A stretch of DNA of 64,000 bases from Takakia lepidozioides (lineage: Eukaryota > Streptophyta > Takakiopsida > Takakiales > Takakiaceae), in assembly GCA_030704615.1 (NCBI GenBank), contig CM060733.1, positions 10,044,001 to 10,108,000 of the forward strand, given 5' to 3'. The position numbers and the translations under genes are program-made. Positions 44,301-59,600 of this stretch are shown here, piece by piece (within the stretch, counting starts at the first letter, position 1; each line of letters starts with the position of its first letter). The notes beneath the pieces were generated by a model. That model was not told the DNA's origin. It was given only the letters and a program-made list of their open reading frames with translations, and searched no databases.

Positions 44301-45852
44301 CTTCACGTCCTTCCCAACGCTCTCGATAACCCTGTTACGTTTAAACAGATATACTGAGCCCTCATTGCAGATAAACCCGAGACATCATGGACATCTATAC
44401 AGTGTATGCAGCGAACGCCGATTATTGAATCTACTCTTACAAGGCACGCTCGAGAGAAACAACTTGGACGGAATTTACTGAATCCACATGATCTATGAGA
44501 CTTTAGTACCATTGGACCTGCATGCCAGCATGAGAAGATATCATCTGACGAGCTTAGTCCTGATGATCTGCTCCTAAGTTATTCATGAATAAAGACCTAC
44601 GCATACATGTAAGTTTTGAGTTTTGAGTTCACACCCGGCAGCCTCATGACCAAATATCCGAGGGAAGAGGCGGTCCTTGCCCTGAAAAAAAAAAATGATA
44701 AATTTAGCACCATCTAGATCCTGAAGTCCTGGTATCACGCTTCAAACGATCGTTCCTGGACGAATGATAGATCTAGATCTATGCATGAGATAGCCTGGAC
44801 GTCCTCTTGAACTTAACTAGTGGAATATTTGTGTCACCGAGCAGGGAATGTATCTGTACGGCGCTGACTACCGGCCAAGATAATCCAGATGTCCACCAAG
44901 CTTAAGTAGTTCTAGCCAATCACTACCAAACAGGAAGGCAAAGAGAAACTCTAGACAATTCATCATAGACGAATGGCTTGGCTTCTAGTACCCAGTGCTG
45001 ACCAAGGCGTTGAGGTCCCTAAGCCGTGAAGCTCCAACTTGCCCATAACTGTATGATTTATATACGACTCAAGTGGCTGTATCATGAGCGTGTCCAGTAG
45101 ATACAAGTGCTAGCTATGCTCAATCGGACATTGCTTGAGTTCACCAAGAAGACGTCGGTCGATTAGTTTCCCCGTCGACCGAAATTATTGAATCATGAAG
45201 CAAGGGAAACGAGATTCACCTGTCCATTCATATAGAAGACATCAGTGGGGCATATCGAATTGTGAGTGATCTTGATCCGCACTTCTCTGGCCAATGGCGG
45301 GTCCACATGAATGTCTTCGATCGATAGAGGTTTTCCGGGTTCATGGGCCACAGCAGCTTCGGGCCAGCACAGCACGAATCGACATTATGGTCAGATCTTC
45401 ATGATCGAGTTCATACTAAGTGCTTCAGCTAGGAGAGGTTCTATGATCTAGGTAATGCTCTGTAAGTCCTTGAATCCTTATTTAAGTTCTACACTTTGCT
45501 CACTTGAGCTTGACCAGTGGACTTTTCAAGAACCATGGTCAATACAGTAATCGTGAGAAAATTTGATTTTCTATCTAGTACAATGCGCCGCACGTGATGC
45601 TAAAAGGTAGTCTGAAATCGAACTCAAGATCAAGAGCTTCCACGATAATTTTCGGGATTTGTAGGCCACATATCTAGAGGAGAGACGAGCTGAACAAGTA
45701 CGCTTGAGCAATAACGCACAATCTTAAGTGAGCAATCCAGCTGCATGAAAATACGCTGTACCCTTTCTGCAGATAGATTGAGAGAGAGGGAGAAAGAGGG
45801 AGAGCTGTGTGTACATACCCTTGCAAGTGATTCTCTTACCCTCGGTTCCCAT
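41357..45852 (-). CDS. ADH: Zinc alcohol dehydrogenase, divergent copy
   Basis: Ten minus-strand exons join in frame to 384 residues: 45852-45819, 45356-45220, 44681-44635, 44331-44000, 43489-43407, 42671-42590, 42356-42295, 42143-42048, 41863-41702 and 41476-41357. Zinc ligands remain: Cys47, His69 in GHEAAG, a catalytic Cys in FGCGVSTG, and the four structural cysteines in [16 protein letters not shown]. Two coenzyme contacts differ. Residue 48 is Pro (ICPTD, normally His or Arg), and the NAD-ribose Asp is Ser at 228 (GVSGSG, normally GVD). Exon 7 is 39 bases shorter than in the plus-strand copy because the matching acceptor is gone and a downstream AG is used. The frame stays open throughout, so it may be expressed with altered cofactor use, or be early in decay. 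It is paired head to head with the second ADH. Confidence 0.8.
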
Positions 45853-46403
45853 GTTTGAGGTGCACAGCGAAGGCTCACAACCTGAAGGGAAAGGGAGAGG
45901 CAGGCCTACGACCCTTTACAAAATCTGTGGACAGGCTAGTAGCAGCCTGCAGAGCTATCAGAATGTAAAGCTCGATGCATGTGAAAGGTCGAGTTGGGGC
46001 ATGCAAAGCAAATAGGTGGATTCGTTGCAGTGAATGTCGCAGTGTTTTCAGCTCTGGTCTAGAACACATAACGGGCCATTTTATTGGGTGTTGTTATTTC
46101 TCAGCGATATATTTATTAAGTATCAGCTAACTCTGGTCACAAGGTGGGTTGTGAAAAGGTGACGACGCTGCACTCGCAGCGATGGATCCGCCTATTTGCT
46201 TTGCATGCGCTCCACACCTGCAGCTTTCACATGCATTACTTATGCATGCGTGTGCACCTTACTAATTAGGTGGTGCCCAGGATTAATGAGGAGCGGGCGT
46301 GCTGAGCCTCTCATAGATCCTCTACATTTAGAGTTGTAAGTAGACCCTTCTACTTTCCCTGCAACAGCCTTTCTCTTAAGCTGTGGGCCTCGCTGCATTA
46401 AAC
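45853..46403. promoter_or_regulatory. Divergent promoter between the two ADH genes
   Basis: The start codons lie 551 bases apart on opposite strands. The stretch includes TATTTATTAAG near 46108-46118 and a GA-rich run at 45779-45803 in intron 1 of the minus copy. No element can be assigned with confidence. Confidence 0.5.
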
Positions 46404-50033
<3,630 letters not shown>

Positions 50034-53000
50034 AGATTGCCTTCGTTACGTTCACATGATGAGAACTTAGTATCTTAGCGCTTAAGCCCCTTCGATCTGG
50101 CCTGCGTCTTGCATCGAAACTCTTGTATAAAAGATGCGATTCCGTGTCGATCTTAGTGACTCAAATCAGCAGATTCCGAAGGTGCCATGGAGTGGGACTG
50201 CTTCTAGAGCACTACAGAAGGTGATGTACAGACAGGAGATGAGTCACTTGAGAAGGCTCGAGCCTTTTGTGGAGAGTTGAGGCGCAGATGCGGGGAGAGA
50301 GGTCTTATATACATGTATAGATAAGACCTTTCCTAGTTCCACACACACTTGTAAGTTCTGGGTTTTTCGTTTATAAAGTACTGCCCTAGCTGATGGTATC
50401 TGGGCACTACTAAATTTAGTCTAGATATGCGGCGTTGAATCATGGACTTAAGAGATTTGCTGTGAAAGCCAGATGCATGAAAGATTATCAGTTTGTACTG
50501 GGAAATGGAGGAATTGCTTCTTTATGATTGATCAAAACTACACAACAGTGCTGTCCTTCGATGTAGACGAGTGATAAGAGAGAAGGTACAAAGCTGGGCA
50601 GATGTGTATAGTGTGAGTACGCCTGCATTCGATGTGAGACATTCACAAGTGGGCAGCTAGCAGGACCGTGCACATCCCGTGTACTCCTCATCTGACAAGC
50701 ATCTGACTTGCAGCGACATTGGAAGGTAGAGCTCTGTCTGGCTACGCAGACTCAGACAAGGTCACGAGTTTCCATGCAATGAAGAAAGCCGGCATGGGCG
50801 GCCTGGATACTGTCAGCGAGTCTTCCATTCCCCCCCCCTCCAATCCATACATTTTCTTTAGACTCTGGCGGACTGGCCAAAATAGTAAGCAAGCCCAATG
50901 GCGCTGTGAGCAACTGCACATCTACTTACAGTTCTAGATAATCAAAAGTTTTGACCCAGACCAAGAGAGGCATGAGGGCGGCAAGGTCCTCCCAGCGACC
51001 ACGGTCAAAACATGGAAGTCTTCAGTGCAGCGACTGTTGAACGAAAATACCACAGTGCTCCGAATCTCGGGCCACAAAGCATTTTTAGGAAATGGCAGCC
51101 CGACGATGCGGGGCACCGCGCTCATGGACCGAGCTTGTCCGGGCCCGCTGGGATCCTAGTATAGTGCTGCCACAGGCGGCAAGCATTGAATGAGCACACG
51201 CAGAAAAGCGGTGGCCCTCTGACTCCTCTGCACCAAAAGCTCTCCTCTGCATTTTGCCAAGCAATCTGGCAGCCAGCATGTTTCCGCTTTTTGCACAGGG
51301 ATAATAGTGCAGATCCAGAGCTCCCATCAGAGAATGCTGTGGCCTGCTTTGTGTATTCGAACCCAAGACTTTCTCTCTCTCTCCTGCCCACCCACACCAG
51401 GCTACTGTAGCCCTGTTTTTGGAAGCTCTCTAAGAATAGTAGATCTTCCCAGCAGACACCCGAGAGATCATCGCATGATGATGCAAAGTTGGCGGCTCGG
51501 GATACTGGCCCCTCTATTCTCACATTTTGGCACAGATTTGAGGTGGGTGGTGGTGCAATAGTTTAGTGTGTATAATCATCCATGCGAGCAGGAAGCACGT
51601 GATGCAGAGAGCAGCAGCTTCCAGAGCTTGTAGCTCGAGTAATGACGGTGGCGGGCCCGCCAGCCTTGCACTAGGACATATTTAACTATGAGTGAACTTA
51701 TCACCAACTGTTGATGAGGCCGGATCTTTTGTCTTGTCATACTGTGCGGGGGGATTTCTTTCGTCTCTCTCTTAGATTTTTCTCTCCTGTTTCCAGCTCC
51801 TGGGAATTTCCCAACTGAATCTCAGTTATGACACACAAAATCCACGAATGCGGATTCCGGAAGTGGGCCTTGTCTAGCTAGCAAGGAAAGAGCCTGGTGT
51901 AGGAGTGTCTAGGGTGAAGAGTGGGGAGCATGTTGACCATGAGCGAGAGTGAAATGCGCGGTCAAAGACCAATGTTTTCATACATGTCAGACAGAGAGAG
52001 GAAGGGGGAGGTACGGCGAGACAGAAAGAGCGCAGGAGAGAATGGAGAGGAAGTTTAACGTCCAGGGAGAGAATTGCGAGAGAGTGGCAGGAGGGACAAT
52101 TCGGCAGAGCTAGCTGCAGTATCCAGCCAAGGCATTACCGGGTTTGTGGAAGACTTTAGTGAGGTGAGAGAGATTGGACTTCGAGGGAGTGTGGAAAGCA
52201 TAGGCGGTCGTTTGTGGCTGGAATGAGGACCGGTGTAGAGAAGAAGTAGAGTCGGTTTTCGGAATGAGAGTCAGGTACACTTGATTTTGTCTGTGTGGAG
52301 AAAGAGAGTGGTCGAAGAGATGGCGGGTTAGCTTAGAACGTATGGAAGTGGACCTACGAGCTTTGAAAGGGTAATCGTTAGGGAGATAGTGAGCTCTTGA
52401 CGGTCGGAAGGCAGCTAAGCTTTCAGTGTTTGTGTTGGGAAAGTGGGATCAAAGAGAGATGTTACACTGACAGTGTTGTAAACTTGTGTGTGTACCTTAC
52501 AGGCATGGCAATGCGGTGAAGGTACTTGGAAAATAGAGGGATGCGGAATGTAAGTATCTGAAGTTCGAAACTGTCCAGGTTTGGAGGGTGAAGCATCAAT
52601 CCGTAGATGGGAAGCGGGGCCGGCCGAGTTGAGGCGTGAGTGCTGGAAGCATTTTTGTTTCATATGCACGTGGATGAGGTCCAGCGAGAGCGGAGGCAAT
52701 GTGGAGGCCTCCAAATAACTAAGCATATTTTGGAGACATAAATGTCGATGGTGAAGAATGATCTGGACTTAGTGTGAATTTTTGTGAATCTTCTTCTGAG
52801 ACACAGGACAATTTCGAAGTGCATGCTCAAAGGAGATGGAAGGGTTACGAGCCTATTTTAAGCTGAGACACAGGCCTAGACGGAAAGGAGGAGCTAGGAA
52901 GGCAGATAAATAGGTAAGCGTGCGTATGAGGGAGAGAGGTCGGAGAAGGGAGCATGGAGGGGGAAGTAGAGCAACCGTTTGAACACCAGTTTTCAGCCGA

Positions 53001-53685
53001 CATGAGTTAAGGGCGACACAAGGTTACTGAAGGGGATTAGGATATGTTCGCTTATTTTACTTATGACACTCTGCAGGTGTGGAAGTCTCAATCTTAGAGC
53101 AAATCGTGTTTATTATACATAGTGATGGAAAGGGAACCACGCCAATGTGATGGAGGCTGAGTAAACTGCACATACTTGACAAGACACCGTCACTGTCCGT
53201 GAGCAATGGTGGAAACTCTACAATACTTTCAGGAAGATGGGGATTAAACACTACGGACAGAGTGATTAGTATCTTTTTCTCATTGAAGTGCTTATTGTAT
53301 CTGAGTAGGTGGTGGAGCTGCTGCTTTTGTGTGAAGGTGTACACATTAAGGCTGATCCCTGTCAAATGATCATGTTGAGGTAATGAGGATTGGAAGTTAT
53401 TCACAAACTTCGGGTCCTCCGTGAAGTTAAAGAAGGGCACTGCGAGGGCCAGATACGACTGCTGTTAACCTGGAGGACCTATTTACCACTCGAGCTGGTA
53501 ATCAAACAGTGCACTCATAGGTACTGAAGTATTTGGCAGCCCTCTAGAATTATGAGCTTGTTGGTGCAGATATGCTTGGCTCTGCAAGCACTGGAGTTGC
53601 GACAGTTTCAGTGTGATTTCGTGACTGTCATCGTCTATCGCACCATTTCTAGGTTCTAATGTCTTGAGAAGGCAAGCAGGATACA
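50034..53685. other. Long intergenic region upstream of the ABCB gene
   Basis: No supported gene in 3.65 kb. The stretch 51900-52350 is strikingly GA-rich with many GAGAG runs, a frequent property of plant promoter and leader sequence. Frames at 51122-51523 and 53057-53440 (minus) have no recognisable domain. Confidence 0.45.
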
Positions 53686-56600
53686 ATGAATGTCTCCAGG
53701 ACGTTGTTCGGATGGTCGCCCCCGCACATTCAGCCACTAACGCCAGTATCCGAAGTTTCAGAGCCTCCAGAGTCACCGTCTCCTTACCTCGATGGAGGAC
53801 TAGATGTTGGGGAGCAGGTCAGTATTTCTCCTGTTGAACCAAATCTCTGATAATCTGTGGTGACTGTAAGGTCTTTCTGACTTTACAAGCTACAATGTTC
53901 TCAAACATCTGATACACGGGCATACTGACTTCCATCCTCCTTGCCTATGTCAGCTGCCAACCCCTCAAGCATTATGTCGGTTGTAAGATCGGAGATGAAG
54001 TTGTAAAGCCAGCAGTTCATCATGATCCATAATGATTCTGTCATGGTGGAAATACTGAACCCTGGGCTTGACCCTTTAATATCCAGCGCGATGAGCATGA
54101 GCTTCTACCCCAGGGTTGCCCGTGTTTCTTATCAAAAATCTGGTGTAGAGTGAAAAATAAAGTGTCTGTAGCTAGTCAAAGGCTTCAGTTCATCTGGAAT
54201 GAAGTGGTATTCCTTTTGACAAGTTCATGAAGTGCATCATGGACTTCATCCATGACATTGATTCCCACATCTTGCTCTACTGAATGGAAGCATGTCATAA
54301 ACTGTCATCACTCTGGTATAAACTCTCTATTCTGTAAACATTCTGTAGAATCTCTCAAATGCCAGAAATGTTGCTAAACAAACTTACACCTGGGTTGCTA
54401 TTATAAATTGCAGGTAGAACAAGATGCTACAAGGGAGGAGGTAGAAGAGAGGGATCAGGCCCCTCCCCCAGCAGTCCCTTTTGTCAGGCTTTTCAGATTT
54501 GCAGATCCTCTTGATTGGGGTATTATGGCTGTGGGGAGTGTGGCAGCGGTTGTTCATGGTGCTGCACTTCCTATCTATTTGTACTACATGGGAAAAATTA
54601 TCAATTTGTTTGGTGTATATCAGGATGACTTGAATTTCAACAGGCAGCATCCATTATCCCCTAATTCTTATCACAGTCTTGCTGGTGAGATATCCAAGGT
54701 ACAACCTCTATCTCCGCGGACATTATAAAGGACCATTTCATTTCCCTGTCTTTCCTCCACTTTTTCAAATGGCCAATCTGGAATAAGTGGTGATAAACCC
54801 ACAATTACTTTGAAATTTGTGGTGCCCCCGGGGACCTGTGTGCCTTCTCTGTTCTGACTTGGCTTTCAGACTAATGAACCTCCCTTGAGGTGAGCTTCTT
54901 CGAGTGATATCTCGGTAGTGTCATGCCTGGGATTCCTACGTTGTTATGTTTCTTATGTATTGTGAGGTGGGTGAGGCGGTCCGACACTGAACCTCTAAAG
55001 ATCCTATTCCGGGCATTTCACTCTGACATTTCTCTACATGGTGGTGAATGCAGCATGCACTCAATATTGTATATATTGCTGTGGCCGTGTTTGTAGCTGC
55101 TTGGATTGGTCAGTTCCTCTAACACTACTACTTCTGAGTGTGGATGATGCATAATGAGGGAGAGGGGTAGACAAGTTGGAAGTTTGTGGAGGAGATGGTC
55201 CATAATGTCAACAAAGCATCGCTAGTCTTATTATGGGGACATTGGAGAGAATGGTTTTGGCAGACAGTCAGAAGAATTGAGGATTTGAAACTTGAAGGGT
55301 TGCTAGCCTCCAGACCACGTAGAGGATTTTGAGCTGATATGACCGTCAAACTGGCAGAGGTGGCCTGCTGGCTCTATACGGGGGAGAGACAAACGGCAGT
55401 TATACGCATGAGAGGTGTACAAATGCTATTGAAGCAGGATTTAGGATACTTTGACAACATTGCTGGAAATGGAGTATTTGTGAGCCAAATATCCAATGAT
55501 CTTCTCTCTGTTCATAACACCCTTAGTGAAAAGGTAAGAATTTCATGATGCGTCTCCCTTTACTTCATCATATTTCACTTCTTTCCCTGCAATGCTCTGT
55601 GGACTTGGGCACCATAACAAGTCAGGCTTGTAACCGTCTCAACAAATGTAGGTGTTGGCCTGCCAGGGTGCATTTCCCATGTCCGAGAATGAATCTTAGC
55701 AAATTGGGGAAAAGGTGTGTATGGGCTGGGATTGTCATGCACCTTATATTTTTCCTTCAAATGTTTGATTATTGTCATGGGTGGCTTACTGAAGTGACTA
55801 CTTCAGCTCTGGTGATCTGCAATTAGCATTGAAGCATTGTATGATTGGCTTTTCTCACCCCTATGTGAGAACGCGAAACCATGTGTTCTTCCCTATCTGT
55901 CTCCTCTCTGTTTCCCCTATCTTCTGCCTGTTCAAACGGGGCGGTCTAATGAGTACATTTTCTGGCTGTTTTCTGTTTTACACACATGCCTTTTTTATTC
56001 TTCTTCTCTTTCCTCTCCAGCACCTGTCTGCTTTTGTGCTTCCCCCTTTTCTTTGTCAAGTAGATTGGGCACCTAACTGGTCCATGACAAATTAGCGGAA
56101 TGAAGCTTTTCATTTAAACTGGGAGGGGAGAACGGGCACAGGTGGGCAATTACATCCACAACATGGCAACGTGTATAGGAGGTGTTGCAGTGGGCTTTAT
56201 CAGCTGCTGGTCGATATCTCTGGTAACGCTGGGCACAGGACCCCTTATTGTTGCTGCAGGCATAGTCTCCAATTTCTTCCTCACCCGCCTAGCTGAACAC
56301 GTCCAAGACACCTACTCAGAAGCGGCTGCCATTGCTGAGCAGGTTGATGACTCCCCTGATTTGTGTCCATGGTTAAACTTTCACCATGATCATGCCATTT
56401 GATCTAGTCAGTATTGGCAGCCTGTGTGATTCTGCTGCTTGAGTTCCATAGAGAAGAGCTCAACCTGTACACCGTCATGTGCTGTGGCATGTTCAACTGG
56501 TGAAATGACATCTCAATTTTCCATGCGCTCTAGGTGTTCTTAAAGAGACCTAAATTAAAAACTGTGAAATATAGTATCTGGCTGTTAACTCATCATGCTG

Positions 56601-59600
56601 CAGGCACTGTTAGTGCTCTTAGCCATAGGCAGTACAAAGTTGGTATTGTCCCTGCAGAGGGTGTTGTTTCAGCTCTTACCGCTGCAGTGTTGTGAACCCC
56701 AGGGTTAATTTACTTACTGGAATTAGCCAGGACACTCAGTCTGTTAATGTATTTTATGTGCAGGCACTTATGTATGTGCGTACAGTATATGCTTTCGCCA
56801 ATGAGACAATTGTGAAATATGCATATGCAAATGCACTTCAATCCACCCTGCGATATGGGGTACAAATCAGCCTGGTGCAAGGGCTTGGACTTGGGTTTAT
56901 CTATGGGATTGCTATATGCTCATGTGCACTGCAGTTGTGGGTGGGGCGGATTCTCATCACCCACTACAACGCAGTTGGTGGCCGGATATTTGTGGCTCTC
57001 TTTGCCATCATTCTCAGTGGCTTGTAAGTACACTATTGTATTCATACCACATTCTCCTTCCCTTTCTCTCAGTCTGATCAGGTGAACACGTCCAAGAGAC
57101 CCAGTCTGAAAGAAAGACAGGAGAGTTATGTTCTATTGCAGATCATGAGTCAAAATTGCTTGTTGGTCTGTCTTAACACAGTGAAGGTCATAACTCGCTC
57201 CACATTTGTCTGGCTATCCAATGTTACAGAGGTTTAAATCAAGCAGCGACCAACTTTCCAGCTTTTGAGCAGGCACGGATAGCAGCACATAGATTATTTG
57301 AAGTGACGAGTTACAACCCTCCATCAAACAACATGGAAGCTGAAGGGAAAAAAATTCTTGCGGAAGTGCAAGGCAATATTGAGCTTCGTAACGTATACTT
57401 CAGCTATCCGTCTCGTCCTGATGTACCTGTATTGAGTGGATTGTATCTTACTCTCCCTGCAAGAAAGACCCTTGCGCTTGCAGGCAGCAATGGTTCGGGG
57501 AAAAGCAGTGTCATCTCTTTAATCGAGCGCTTCTATGATCCAACACTAGGTGGGATGTTGTTCCTTGGTTGCATGTCCCTCATTTCCTCCTGTTTCGCCA
57601 CACACACCGCCACATGCCATTTATATATTCAAATTGGCTACGGCAAACAACGTCTTATGAGTACATATGTACCCAAATTTTTAGTGAGATCATTCCCTTG
57701 ATTTCTCCCCAATTAGTGATCTTACCTATCTGGTGCATTTCATGAGTGCCTCGATGAGTGCAAAAGATTCTTCTCTCTTCCAAGGACCATTTCATATCAT
57801 CTCATTTCCAACTCACTGATTTGGCCTTCTTTCTGGGTTGCAGGTGAAGTTCTTTTGGATGGAGAGAACATTAGAAACCTTCAGGTAGAGTGGCTACGGA
57901 GCCAGATAGGTTTGGTGAGCCAAGAGCCAGCATTGTTTAGTGGAACTATTGCAGAGAACATCCTCTATGGCCGGGATGCAAGCAGGGATGAGGTTGAGGA
58001 GGCAGCTAAGATTGCACATGCCCACACATTTATCAGCTCCCTTCCAAACGGTTATGAATCGAAGGTATTGAACTGGAACCTTAAGCTCTGTGTTTGGTTT
58101 AACAGCATGGAGGCAGGGAGAGAGAATAGTGCTGTAGTGTGGGTGGGAGATTGACTGAAGTGAGGTAGAAAGATAGACTTTGAAATTGGGATGTTTACAG
58201 AGGAGTTTGGAAAACAAAGGAGTTGTTTACAAGATGTCCTCCGTTCGTTGTAAGGACCATGATGTTGACTTCTCAAGTGAAATTCAGCAAGTTGAACTAT
58301 CAACGTTAGCTGAACCAATAGAATGCAAGATCTGCAGCATGTGCTATTTTCCCAGAATATAGTCTGTCAAGGAAATATTCCATGCATCCTCAAAATTCAA
58401 TCTCCTGTAATGTCCTGCCCTGGTCTTTCTGGAAACTGCAGGTGGCAGATGACAGATTGATCTTGTCAGAAGAAAAGAAATTGAAGATAGCTATTGCAAG
58501 AGCTGTTCTGAAGAATCCTCGCATTCTCTTGCTTGATGGAGCCACTGGTACTCTGGATATGGAGGCTGAACGGAATGTACAAGAAGCTCTTGATATCTTG
58601 ATGTTGTCATGTCTGGTATCCACCATCATCATAGCACACCGTCTGACAAGTATCCGTAGTGCTGACGTGATTGCAGTCCTGGAGGAAGGACAACTAGTAG
58701 AAATGGGAACTCATGATGAGTTGGTGAAAGTGGATGGGGCCTATGCTGATCTGATTCGGCTGCAAGAAACTGCAAAGCCACCAAGAAGGTGATATTTCTT
58801 TTGCTCTGTTACTAGATCTATGGGGTGCCCACAACTGGTTCTTGGAGTAGATGGGAGCTATCCCCCTCCAGACGTATCAGTAGTTAGACTTTGATTAGTG
58901 TACATCCTACAACAGTCAACTGGTGGCCAATGGGGTCAGAATCTGAGAAGCTAATGGGAGATGGTTTACAATATTCATTTCACTCAATTTCCAATCACTC
59001 CACTCACTCAATACCCAATTTTCAAACATTCTGTTCTTTGGAAAGGTCTTTGAAGAAGTGGTGGTTGTCTTTGTGTGTGCAGGCCCCCTCCCAGAATGTT
59101 CATAGCTCCTCCACCACAAGACAGTGTGTCCCCAAACTACAGCAAGCCACCCTCACCACGAATGGCCCAGTCACCCTCTCTAAAGAGACAAAATGGTGTT
59201 CGTGGATTACCTGACTTTGGCCTCCTCAGTGATTCACCTCCTCTTTTGGCCAGCCCCCCTACTGATCAAAAACCTGTGGAAAATGGCTCTGGACTGGAAA
59301 TGCAAGGGATGAAATCTGAGCCACTTATGAAGCATCGAGACAGTTTTGAGAACACGTATCTTGACTCATTACCCCGCATTGATGTACACCACCATCGGCA
59401 GCAATCAAATTCAAACACATCTGAGCCAGAGTCACCTGTCTCTCCCCTCTTGACTTCAGACCCAATGCACGAGCGTTCCCACTCTAAGTCCTTCAGTAGA
59501 TCCATTTCCCAAATCGTTGAAACCCCGTATCTGCTTGATGAGACAGAAATTACCAGAATTCCATCCTTGTGGAGACTAGCTAAGCTTAGTTCACCTGAGT

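Noticed and set aside
53057-53440. 127-codon minus-strand frame upstream of ABCB
   Set aside because: No domain or homologous pattern recognised; composition-driven.
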